Under the pieces are notes generated by a model. It was not told the DNA's origin. It worked only from the letters and a program-made list of their open reading frames with translations, and ran no database searches. Below, one piece after another: positions 43,545 through 54,152 of a stretch of DNA of 64,000 nucleotides. This DNA is from Marsupella aquatica (taxonomy: Eukaryota; Marchantiophyta), in the NCBI GenBank assembly GCA_973895155.1, contig OZ316891.1:3038001-3102000 (forward strand). Direction: 5' to 3'. The position numbers and the translations under genes are program-made. Position 1 is the first letter of the stretch. Every line of letters begins with the position of its first letter.

Positions 43545-44149
43545 GGCGGTCATGACAGAAAGGGAAAGCGCCAAACGGAAACAATGATATCTTCCCAACG
43601 GGAAGTCCGTTGGAGGACTTCTTGGGTGCGTTGGAAATCTCTCAAGGCCAAGTAGGCGTGGAGGTTGGGTTCTTGGGTGCATGTCCTGGGGTCAGGGTGA
43701 TCACTTAGTGATGGATAGGTACAAGGGGGTATCCGGGCCGCGCTCAAGGAAGGAGTTGTTCTTGACGAACAGTGGGCATGGGTTCTGGTTCCGGCTTATG
43801 GCATCGAGAGGACCTATCGCTGACCTATTTACCAATGTCTGTTGAGCTTGAGTTAGGATGCTAGACTTGGCAAGTTCTAGATCTTGAAGGGTTACTTACC
43901 GAGGTGCTTGGTTGCTTGTGCAAGCAGTGAGGACCGTTGAGTAGCGGTCGTGTTGGTGAGCAAGTGCAGCTTCGTATGGGAGGGGCCGTGGGTTGGTGCA
44001 AGGGGCACTAGGTTGCTTACTTGAGGTAATCCGTGGAGGCATTCAAGCACTAGGAGCACTTAGGCGTGGGTGCTGAGCTTGGTGAGGGGGCTGGGTGGCA
44101 AGGTCCACCCCTAAAGGACTGCCCTAGGTGGACCAATCCAACCAACGAT
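43545..44149. other. Sequence right of CACTA, no gene seen
   Basis: Starts with the right GGC duplication. GC-richer than the flanks, with no family match. It is the continuation of the sequence that was split by the CACTA element (26,597-26,758). Confidence 0.4.
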
Positions 44150-45018
44150 ATGGCAAAGGGGAATGGCAAAAAAATGGTAGCAGCAAAAGGTGAGGAGAAA
44201 GATAAGGACAGCTCAAGCCCAACTCCAGAGGTTCTTGAGACATCAGACAATGACATTGCAACACAAGCAGTTGATGACTATGAATCAGGATTAGCAAGCA
44301 GGAAGAGACCTATAGGAAATTGGAGGGCAAAGGAAGAGTTAAAGCGAATGAAGCACCAAGAAGATGCTCTGAAGATGACAACGTTGGCTCAGAAAGAGAT
44401 TGCCACTGCCAATGTGCAACGTGCTGGAGTAGCTGAAAACAATTCCAGTATGGCATTGCTTTCATTACCTACAAATAACATGACACCACAGTTGCAAGCT
44501 TTCATGGAGGAATGGAAGCTGGAAACTCGGGGGGTTGACTATCAAAAATCTTAGGAACCACGTGCGATCCAAAATAGGTATTTTTGATAGAAATTAACTA
44601 AATTTTTAAAAAACGTAGGAGGCAAAAGAAGGTATTATAAACTCATGTTTATAGAATATTCTCTAATATATAATTTTTATAAAATAAAATAGGGTTATTA
44701 ATATTGAAAATGGAGAATATTCTTGGAATATTTTATTTATAAAATAGGTCTATTTATATTAGGCTAGGATCACACGTGGTACCCCAAAATATACACTTAG
44801 TTAACCCCCCAAGGCTGGAAATTGCCATCAATTTGAAGCAACAAATGCAGCAGCATATAGATGTCCAGCCAATTCCTCCAGTGACACACAATCCACTGCC
44901 AAGCGTCCGACAGCCGGTATTCCCAATGCCACACCTCCAAATGTTGTTCAGGAACCAGAGGAGTCTGAGGATGAAGGGGACAAAGCAATTGAAGTTCCAG
45001 TCGGGGAACAGCCAATGA
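44150..45018 (+). pseudogene. PIF/Harbinger ORF1-type protein, C-terminal part, split by a MITE
   Basis: From ATG 44,150 the frame reads MAKGNGKKMVAAKGEE, a Ser/Pro/Glu linker, then SRKRPIGNWRAKEELKRMK, the RPIGxKxAKE pattern of the NAM-associated C-terminal domain found in the Myb-like ORF1 of PIF/Pong-type transposons. A helical stretch (TTLAQKEIATANVQRAG) follows. The frame reaches FMEEWKLE and is interrupted by a 288-bp MITE; on the far side EIAINLKQQMQQHIDVQP continues in the same sense. The N-terminal Myb domain was not found. The minus-strand transposase at 46.4-47.6 kb is its likely partner. Confidence 0.55.
44518..44821 (-). mobile_element. 288-bp hAT-like MITE, copy B
   Basis: Element 44,526-44,813, inverted copy of 22,189-22,476 and exactly the same length. 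It is flanked by a perfect 8-bp duplication gctggaaa (44,518-44,525 and 44,814-44,821). Ends are CTCGGGGGGTTGACTA and the complement of CTTGGGGGGTTAACTA. Removing the element and one duplication would rejoin the host ORF in frame. Confidence 0.93.
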
Positions 45019-46379
45019 ACCAAGATGCTTTTATGGCAATGCTTGAGCAGACATAAGTTTAGGTAGAAATTCCCTAGCTAAACTACATAAAGGGGTAGCT
45101 TTCAATTGGTGCAGTAGGAATCACTCTTGTAAAACTGGATCAATTCAATATGAGGAATTTTTTGTGCTTTAGGCATTTCATGGCATTGTCTTGTAGGACT
45201 ATTTATACATTCCAACAAATCTACATTGTCGGTTTTACGCATACCTATCCACTCACACAAGACTGATAATTTATCAAAAAAATTCCAGAACATGGATTGT
45301 ATTACAACATTGTCACATCTGGTTTACAAAAATGCAGCCACCCTCAGGCCTGCCTTTGCAATTTTGAAGTACATCCTACTCTATGTATGTGTTGCACTCT
45401 ATATCCGCCAATTGGCTTAGAAAGAGATGGCCGCTGCCAATGTGCCTCGATATCCGCCAATTGAAAAACCGGGACTATACCAGCTGAAACATTGAAACTT
45501 GCAAAAACAAAACTTGCTCTACAACAGACTACTTGTGTCCCCAATCAGTTCCCAATTGGTCCAATCCCTCCACTTCAATCTGATGGCCATCGCCAATTGT
45601 AAATTTCACCATCAAATTTGTCATCTTCGCCATTCTCCAAATCAGAGAATTCCACCCTCGCCCTCCTCGCACGTCGAGGCTTCTTCCTCACTGCCCGAGT
45701 CTTCTTCTTCTCCATGCTTGTTTGGGGAGGCGGAGAGGGAGGTGCTTCCTCTCTTGCAATGACAACTGGGAGCGTTGCATCAACCTAGGTGGGAGCAACA
45801 TCGGGTGTAGGATGTCAAAGTGAAGGGGAGTAGGCCTCTCCTGCCTCCTACGCTCATCCACATCTCGGATTGGAGGTGCCATAAAAAATACTAGGGAGGA
45901 AATTGCTCTTCCAGTACCCAAGACAATCACCCTCTCCCTCCACAACGTTGAGGCACAATTGCCTCCAGGCAGCCAAATGTCGAGGCACAGTTGCCAATTG
46001 GAATGCCTCACTAGAATCCTCATTACATAATGTATACAAGGGTTTGTAGCGAGTGTTGGCTCCACCTGCAAGAATAGAAGCTCCTGGTGAAAACGTGTTG
46101 GCAGTCCTACAGAAATACAGAATGGGACCTGTCCTGCAGCTTCTTTAATGTTGAAGAGACCTGTCTAGCTTGCCATCTCATGTGAATCAGGACACGATGC
46201 TGGACACAATTGACATGCCCTAAATTAATGTAAATGACAAAAACGAGACACTCACCCCAAGGTCAATTATCAGTATAGCATGAGCCCTTTCGATGCCACA
46301 AGTGGTTGATTAAATCATTTCTCAAGCGGAAATGGTTTTCTTTTTTGTGAATTTCCCTATTGGCCTCAAGGAATTCAAG

Positions 46380-47574
46380 CTAGGGCATTAACCCTTGTCT
46401 CACATTTGGTGGCTTCACCCTCAGATATGGAGAAAACTCTTCACCTCTTTCATCCTCCAATATCATATTGTGGAGGACCACAGATGCCATGAGAAGGTGA
46501 GTCAAGTTTGACTCATACCAAGATCTTGCAGGCCTCTTGATAATTTCAAACCTGGCTTGGAGCACACCATGCCCTCTCAACATCTTTCTTGGCACCTTAT
46601 TGGCATCTGGCAAAGTGACTAAACTTTTCATTCTGTGGAGAATGAATAGTGGAAATGAACATTGACCACTTTGGATAGATGTCATCCACTAGAAGATATG
46701 CTCTATTATACTCAACACCATTCACATGGAATGAAACATTAGCAGAATCATTGGACAACCATTCATTCAAAAGAGGGGATCTATCAAGCACATTCAAGTC
46801 ATTGTTGCCCCCTGCCAAACCCCAAAATGCATGCCAGATCCAAAGTTCCTGATCTGCAATTGCCTCTAGTATGATAGACTTGGTCTTATCCTTGTCATTG
46901 TATTGCCCCTGTCAAGAAACTGGGCAATTTTCCCATTGCCAGTGCACGCAATCCAAGGATCCAAACATTCTTGGAAATCCCCTCTCTTGATAACTTCCAA
47001 ATGATTCTGAAAATCTTGAGTGCTTGGCTTTTGCAAGTACCTGGCTTCATAGATTTCCCTAATGGCTTTTGTAAATTGATACAAAGACTCCAAGGCTGTG
47101 CTCTCTGCGATTCTGCAATATTCATCCATGGCATCTGCCTACCATAAGCTAGTTGTCGTAGAGGTGCTGTTATTTTCTGGTGTGGAGATAGACCTGGTTT
47201 TCCTATAGCATCAAACTTCAAACGTAACAGAAATAATCATCTTGTTCACACACTGCAAGAAGGATTTTGTTGAATAATCTACTGCTCATTTGAAACCTTC
47301 TTTGAAATTTGAGTTCTCCATATGTAAGATTGTCAGAGAAATAATTGTTCCACAGATCCTGTGCACCCTTCTCTCTATTCCGGTTGACATTCATGTTTCT
47401 GCCTGGCCTTGACCCTCCATGTTTTCTTATCGTTGGAGGTGCCAGAATATGCTGGATGGACAACAGTCCACTATACATCATCATCCCCCAAAATCTATCC
47501 TCCTCATCCCAATCGTCTTCATCATCTTCCACCATGTTCAAGAAATTCTCCCTGCATGCCTCCATAGGATCCAT
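46380..47574 (-). pseudogene. PIF/Harbinger transposase (HARBI1-like), second element
   Basis: Minus strand. MDPMEACRENFLNMVEDDED opens at 47,574. RKHGGSRPGRNMNVNRNREKG and the NYFSDNLTYGELKFQRRFQMS region lead to DAIGKPGLSPHQKITAPLRQLAYG, a hallmark of plant PIF transposases. The catalytic motifs are all readable in different frames: GSLDCVHW (Asp 1, near 46,955), LLVDDIYPKWSMF (Asp 2, near 46,690) and VERA (Glu, near 46,590), with RPARSWYESNLTHLLMASVVLHN towards the end. Frameshifts near 47,220, 46,900 and 46,600 make it inactive. Unlike the first PIF copy, the triad residues survive. Confidence 0.88.
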
Positions 47575-47861
47575 AGCAGCAAACCCGCGCAAACCAAAAT
47601 CTGAAAAACAGAGCACGGGCGATGGTGCACGACGTCAAGGATGAGAAAGACACCAAGAAACCAATTTGCTGTCTCATCGCGAACATGATTGTGAGAAGAT
47701 TGACCAGTTCGAACCTGTACTATACCAGTTCGAACCCTGGTTACAGAATACAGGTTGTATTTTGGAGGCGACTGGTGGGGAACATTCAAGTCGTCGTGTG
47801 CCCTGCTATTTCCCAGGCGTCTTTCCAGGGGTCAAATTTTTGGCTATAGCTGCCAACAGCT

Positions 47862-47885
47862 GCCAAACTGTTGGAGATGCTCTAA
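47862..47885 (-). repeat. Probable PIF/Harbinger terminal inverted repeat with TAA target site
   Basis: Minus strand reads GAGCATCTCCAACAGTTTGG, like many plant PIF termini, followed outward by TTA (TAA on plus, 47,883-47,885), the usual 3-bp target. It sits ~300 bp upstream of the second transposase start. The opposite end was not found. Confidence 0.5.
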
Positions 47886-48973
47886 GACCCCCAAAAAATA
47901 TAGGTTCACATTTGTTAAAAACACCTATATCACATGTCACATTTGTGAACAAATGTAAATTAATATAGAACTAGATTACCGGGTGGGTGTGGGGTGTGTA
48001 GTGGGAAAAGGTATTTTGGATTCTTGTAGTCTGTCATGTGATGGGCAAGCATCACATGACCCTCTGACGGGCATGCATGGCCCCTACGATCCCTCTCCTA
48101 TAGGGTCCCATCAGGGCACATTGCCCAACGTATTATATGACGGCTGCAATATAGAGGGAACTTCATGACCATCTGTTGTTGTTTTGAAGACAAAAAATAG
48201 ATATATAAAACAAAATTAGAGCTAGGAGATACCTACATTAGATAAAATATTAAATCAGCAGATTCTCAAACACATTGTCAATAATGTTGATTATGCTGGA
48301 GCCAGGGCATCGAGCTAAAGAACAAGGCATATTCTGAGCATTTATTTTACCCCTAGCTTTGGAGGTCTTTGAGTTTCACACTATCTTTGACCTTATCATG
48401 CATGCAAGTGCAAAATTTTGTGTAGGGTGGAGATATTATCTCCCTACTTTTGCCCTCACGGTCTTCTTTAGAGAATTTGTTGCACTACAGAACACTATGC
48501 AATCAATATTCTTCAGAGAACGGTTGGTTTTAAGGCCCGACAAAATCTTTTTCATGACCCTCCTGAGTGGTTTACTTCAGAATTCTACCCTGCTCATCAA
48601 TTTACGTAGGGTGCTAGTTCCTGTGCTATTGAAAGGAATTATTTGGGCTTTTCGGCTCTTTGGTGTTGCTGAGATTTTCCTTCGTGTTCTTCCCCATATT
48701 TGGTCTCCTTGTAAGTCCATTAAACCACAACTGCCCCTTCAAGAGCTAAGGGTTACACATAGGATCCAAGATTACAGTTACAAGTAAGTTTTTCTTGAAA
48801 TCCTGGAAGAGACTAGCACCTTAGAGGAAAGAGGTGAGTGGAATGTAAAACAAGGGCCAAGTATTTGACACTTCCCTTTTGTACAGAAGTAGTTCAAACA
48901 GAAGTTGTGGTTCAAACAAAAGTTGCTGACAACGTGATTTTGTCCTTTTGAAACACAGGTCTATTTTGACCAA
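47886..48973. other. Intergenic, small hairpin
   Basis: No supported gene. Contains a perfect 11-bp inverted repeat with a 6-base loop at 48,033-48,060 (gtcatgtgatg / catcacatgac). The 142-codon frame at 48,359-48,787 is hydrophobic without a family pattern and is probably chance. Confidence 0.4.
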
Positions 48974-49696
48974 AATCAAAAAGATGTTTTTTTTTGGTTT
49001 GTTTTGTTTTTTTTTGTTGAAATAAAACCCGCGAAAACCCACGGGAAGGGGGGCCAAAAGCCATACAAGGCAAAGAACAAAGCCAGAAAAGAACAAAAAA
49101 ATGGAGGGCCAGTTTCTTCCAAAACTCCAGGTCAAAGAGGACCACTCCAAAAAAAAAGAGTATCAGACCACTGCCAAGCGACCTAAGATAAGTGTTTAAC
49201 TATAGAGCCTAGCATCTGAGCGCGTGATCCATCTCAACTTTTCCATACCTACTAATTCTTTAATCCTGAGAATTCTAGTATGTTTTCTGCTAGGGCCGGA
49301 GGCCTCACAAATACCATGAAGAGAGTCCAGAAGTTCAGACAAGACCAGGTTCATGTTGAAGATACGAGTCTGTCTAGAATTGAAAACTTGCTCGTTTCTA
49401 GCCAGCCATAAAGTCCACATTGTGTGGAAAATCATGAAGATTTTGAGGGATTTATGGGCTCCCTGGTGACCTCGTAGTACCAGAGTGGCAAAAAGATCAG
49501 CTTGTTGCCAGTTGAGAGTGCCTGTAAACGTTTGGCCAACCAAAGACCAGCAGCATTGAGCGAAAGAGCAGGAAAGAAAAAGATGTGGGATCGTCTCCAG
49601 AACATTGGAGCAAAGCAAACAGTGGCTGTCTCCTTTCCCGATCCTCGCAGCTCTGACTCCGGTGAAAAGACCTTGTGCTAATCAAAAAGATGTTTT
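48974..49696 (-). mobile_element. 5'-truncated LINE with target-site duplication
   Basis: A minus-strand non-LTR retrotransposon remnant. AATCAAAAAGATGTTTT occurs on both sides (from 48,974 and from 49,680). The element's 3' A-rich tail reads as a T-rich run at 48,987-49,018 on the plus strand. Only the C-terminal end of the second ORF is left, so the copy is 5'-truncated to about 0.7 kb, the usual outcome of target-primed reverse transcription. Confidence 0.88.
49196..49679 (-). pseudogene. LINE ORF2 C-terminus (zf-RVT)
   Basis: Minus-strand frame with CLLCSNVLETIPHLFLSCSF, the CX2C...HX4C zinc-binding domain found after the reverse transcriptase of plant LINEs, then W-rich text (MWTLWLARNEQVFNSRQ). 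It ends at a stop at 49,196. The frame starts at the truncation point. Confidence 0.8.
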
Positions 49697-51083
49697 GAAA
49701 TAAAACAGGTGATTTGACCAAAACTAGGCGGGCTAGTCACTAGTTTTCCCTCAATCTTGGAAAACTAAACCATGCATAGATTCTGTGCTTCTCCATAAGT
49801 AGGGAAATTCAAAACTATACATAATTACTTTAATCCTAATTAGGCTCACACATAAACCAATTATTACAAACCATTTTGTGCCCAGTACAAATATGTGACA
49901 TTCGAAAAATGATGGGCAGAAAAACATGCGGGCTGTCCCAAGGAATGGGGTGAAAGTAGATTCCAAACACGACCGCCTTTGGATTAGGTGAAATGCCCCT
50001 AAAATATGTTTTCTGTTAGAATGTGCCCCACACATGTTTTGGCTAGGTGTCAACAAAGTACCGGGTAAACGAGGTGGAAATTAGATTCCACACACAACAA
50101 CCTGGAAAAACCTTGTATGGGGTGAACTGTCCCGAAACCGAGTTTTTTTTCGCAAATATGCCCCTCACATGTCTTGGCTAGGTGTCAACAAAGCACCATG
50201 GAAAGTAGACCTAGCAAACCTTTTGGCTTGGGAGAAATAAAATGGCCACCTGCCAAGTCCAGAAGCCAATAAAAAGGATTTTCTGCTATCAAAAAGAGCG
50301 AACCAAGCTACTACTAAAGTATGCATGTGCCACTAAAACTCTGACAGAACACACGTCCCATGCGAGGCCGTGAATGAGTTTGCCACGTTGCCCACTCCCC
50401 AGATTCTTTGGTCAAGGAACGTGATGCTACATCATATCACATCATGTGTCTCATCCACTTTAATAAATGGCGGACGGGTAGAAATCCAAACAGAAAACGA
50501 GCCCAAATCGCCCCAAACATTATCCTCTCCGAATTCCCGAATGTGTACAAAAAGTAACTTTCCATTCTAGGAACCATTTTGATCTCCGTACGCAGGCGAG
50601 TGAAATCCAAGACGGATAATATGTTCTTCTGCCCCCGTTTTACCCGAAACTGATTCCCGTAGAGACGAAGAAGCCGATGGACCAGAACAACCCAGATCAG
50701 ACCCTTGTCCTACTAAAAAGCACTTTACTTATATAAAGCAGTTTATATTTTCCAAGTCAACAGGAACCTGGTACAAGGTTTAACGAGAACGATACATCCA
50801 AGCAATACTTTCTTTTCACCCGGGATGGAAATGTTAGAGGAATTCTCCGAGTTTATTATCCAATCCTTACAAGATGTCAGCTTCAAAGGCGGGCAACTAG
50901 TATAGCATACGAGTGCTGTATCCCCACCAGGAAAGGCTCAAGGTTACGAGTGGTGTGATTTGATTCCCACTTGCTTCTATAATTTTTGTCTTAAATGTTT
51001 CCATTATTAGAATAAGGAATGTTCAGCCAGTGGTTCTGAAATCTAGAGAGATCTGAGGGTTAACTCTCTAGAGATCTGAGGGT
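49697..51083. other. Intergenic with ~135-bp imperfect tandem repeat
   Basis: The text CACATGTTTTGGCTAGGTG at 50,031 recurs as CACATGTCTTGGCTAGGTG at 50,166, each followed by TCAACAAAG and preceded by TGCCCC. A weaker unit may precede at about 49,900. The repeat occupies about 49,900-50,230. No gene supported. Confidence 0.5.
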
Positions 51084-51247
51084 CAAAAATAAATCTAATA
51101 CAAGGAATCTTCATAGCATATTCTATCGTTTCACACAATTGACACTTTGTTTTTTGGCAAAAATAAATCTAATACAAGGAATCTTCATAGCATATTCTCT
51201 CGTTTCACACGACTGACACTTATATATATATATATATATATATATAT
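51084..51247. repeat. 74-bp tandem duplication and (TA)n tract
   Basis: Units start at 51,084 and 51,158 (caaaaataaatctaatac...gacactt), differing at a few positions. A pure TA tract of 27 bases follows at 51,221-51,247. Confidence 0.9.
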
Positions 51248-52065
51248 GACATTAGGGGGAAAAACATTAAAATTGAGTCTATCATATCCTTACAAGAGAT
51301 TAATTTTTGAACTCTGAGACAACAGCTACACAACATGCGCGTGGCGCGGGATGTTTCAAATTTAGGGTTGTATGCGGACTCAATATAGTGGCCCCCTAAT
51401 TATCAACCGGCGGCTCGGCAGTATAGGGTCCCGCATCCAGTATAAATTGATGGTCAAGTCAATATTCTATGGTTGGAAATCGGTTGAGGATGTTTCCAGA
51501 GAGCACTGGGTCCTGCCAGGAATTTGGAATTGATGATAAAGTCAAAACCCCCCACACTGCTTCAGGTTTTCATGTTAATCAGATCTGAGCGGGTTGGAAA
51601 AATCGGAGGTGGATGGAAATGTGGATCATGTGAAGAGTGGGCAGCAGACTTTTGTCTCTGGTTAGTAGTGGAACGCGAAAAGGAGGGTTTGCGAAGCATC
51701 ATCATCCGGTCGCAATTGTATGATGCACAAGAGGTACAACAGTCAAGATATTTTCGTCATCCATTCTTTTGGGAGCTTTTGGTCGGCAGTCCCGACAAAT
51801 ACCCACACCCCTCCCACCCCGTCCTCCATCCCCTTGCCATCCGGGAGGTGCGAGGGAGAGAGGCTGGGCGTGGAACTTGCTGGAGCAGTGTTCATACATG
51901 ACAGCTCACTTACTGGCGCAAATGACAGAGATGGGAAGGCTGGCTTGACCACCTCCCCTCTTTGATTTTTTCCGGGACGGTTCTTAGCAGAGGTTTTTTT
52001 TTGGTGGCGAAAATTCATCAAATTCCATCTCCCCAAAAAGCTTTTGCCAATCCTGACTAAATTCG
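51248..52065. other. Intergenic, no supported gene
   Basis: Short overlapping frames on both strands only. No motifs recognised. Confidence 0.4.
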
Positions 52066-52209
52066 CTAGTATTTTTCTGTCCCAGTGTCCCATCTAATCA
52101 CACTACTTGAGTATTTTTCTGTCTCATTAGCCAGTGTCCCATCTAATCCCACAAGTTGAGTAGTTTTCTGTCTCATTGGCAAGTGTCCCATCTAATCACA
52201 CTAGTTGGG
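52066..52209. repeat. ~49-bp tandem repeat, three copies
   Basis: Three successive units built on GTATTTTTCTGTCTCATT and AGTGTCCCATCTAATCACAC. The first has a short deletion. Degenerate GTCCCATTAACCAAAATCTAA units continue to 52,330. Confidence 0.8.
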
Positions 52210-52329
52210 AACAAATCAAAGGTCCCGTCAACCAGAATCTAATGGTCATCCTGTCCCACCTAATCACACTATTGCAGTAAGTCCCATTAACCAAAATCTA
52301 ATGGTCCCATTAACCAAACTCTGACGGTC

Positions 52330-54152
52330 AGTAAAATAATAAGATAAATGATATTTTGAGCATCTTCTCCTTCACGCAGACACGACATTCGCCACTCTGG
52401 CGAAAAAGTAAAAACCTTAAAAATAAGCTTAAAAATACTCTGATTCTTAGGTTCTCACCCGACCAGTACATGACCGGAATGAGCGGATGTGGGGTACGCG
52501 CCACACAATCACATCCGCGTGATGGCTGACGGACCAGCCAGTACCGGTGGCTGGCGTGCGGCAGACTACCCACCGTTCACAGAGAATGCAGGAACAAGAG
52601 TACACGTAAAGTGGGAACAATTCCTGCAGAGGGTGAGAGGAGAAGATTCTGGATACATGACCCATGCTGCTGCTCCTGTCGCCTGCCTGCGTGTCTGAAA
52701 GTTCTTTGTCTTGAACGTGTACTGGGAGAGTACTACCGGGATAAATCCAACAAGTCCAGCTGCTCCCTTTCATCTGGTCGTTCATCTGGTGATCTTACCT
52801 CATGCCCCTGAGTCTCTTCGTCAATGGACCAAAAGGAGAGTCAGAAAGATTCCAACTTTATTCAAGAAGCAAGAAGTGTGGTCACACCACCTTTTCCAAT
52901 TGATAATTGACCTGCTAGCCTGCAAGGTGGGTGGTCTAATGAAAGGGACTGACAAACTACACTCTTTACACTTGGAAGTTTCCTGCAAATAAAATCTAAC
53001 AGTTGAGGCTGCATGATCTGGATATCATGATAGGGCCTCCCCTGTAATCTCGCCAGTACTAGCTGCCAATTTCTCTGTAGTGGATCATGATCGATTTTCG
53101 AACAAACGAGCGGGCACACATCACAGTGCTGGCCGGTGGAGACCAGATTATAAATACCCAGCGGCAATTCTAGTACGGAGGACAAGCTGAAGTACAAACA
53201 TCACAATAATTTCGTCCTGAACACAGACTGGCGCAAAAAGTCGACGGCAGAGATTTCATTGCAATGTAAACCCAATCCATCACAATACGTGACCAACCAA
53301 ACGGGAACAAAGGTCTCATAAATTGGTAACATCCTAAGTACGTCTATTCCTTCCAGCCTTCCATTCCAGAAAGCTTCCTCTAGAAAAAGGGTCACAATAC
53401 CCCGAAATCTGTACACTCCTCACCTACCTACGAAACTAGGACGGCGTACTCTCGCACCAATTGCTCCACCTCATTTCTCTTGCAAGTAGAGCCTCCAAAA
53501 GCTTTGACATCGTTCTCCACCTGGTTTTGTGACTACACCGGCATCATGAGGCATGCCGAGAGTTCTGTAAACCACCTCCAAAGTGCCAATTGGGACATGG
53601 TACCCGCAACAATCTTGACTTGCCGATACTACCCACATTGTGAAAGAAAACGTTCAACGACTTCACGGATATAGAGGTGAAACGTTTTCAAAATTCGAAG
53701 GTTTCTTCGAATAGGAGCGAAGCACTCTGGACACTTTCTCAACAGGGCTTGCTTAGCCCCATTGCTTCGCCCCATCCGGCCTCCGTGGCAGGCGTAAACC
53801 GCTATAAAGGGAAAGCTTCAAGAAAAGTTCATAATCCATGGTCATAGGAGTTTCTCCTTCGTGGTAACCACCATCACGACACGGCTAGTGCTTTCGCCAA
53901 GAAGCCCAAGGACAGCTGAAACCCATTGATTGCAAGGCTCCCGCTGACTCCCCTATTTCTTTCTTTGAAGGGACGGACATCAACTCCCCGCGTCCACTGT
54001 AGTAGGCTGCGGAAAACCCAGGACAGCTTTCGAGGAATGAATCGTCGTAAATATGTACATAAAAAATAGTCTACAGCAAACCGAAACAGCCTGCCCTCGC
54101 ATCCTTCTTTCTCAACCCTGCAGAAAGCCTGTGGCTGCTGCTGCACACTCTT
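52330..54152. other. Region downstream of the MYB gene
   Basis: Contains the likely 3' untranslated region of the minus-strand MYB gene just below 54,153. Further away there are only short frames without family motifs. Confidence 0.35.

Noticed and set aside
22181-44821. The two MITEs as ends of one giant transposon enclosing the CACTA
   Set aside because: Each MITE is complete with its own inverted ends and 8-bp duplication, and the two duplications differ, so they are independent insertions.
48359-48787. 142-codon hydrophobic frame that might be a membrane protein
   Set aside because: Lies in AT-rich intergenic DNA, no family pattern, no splice or regulatory context.
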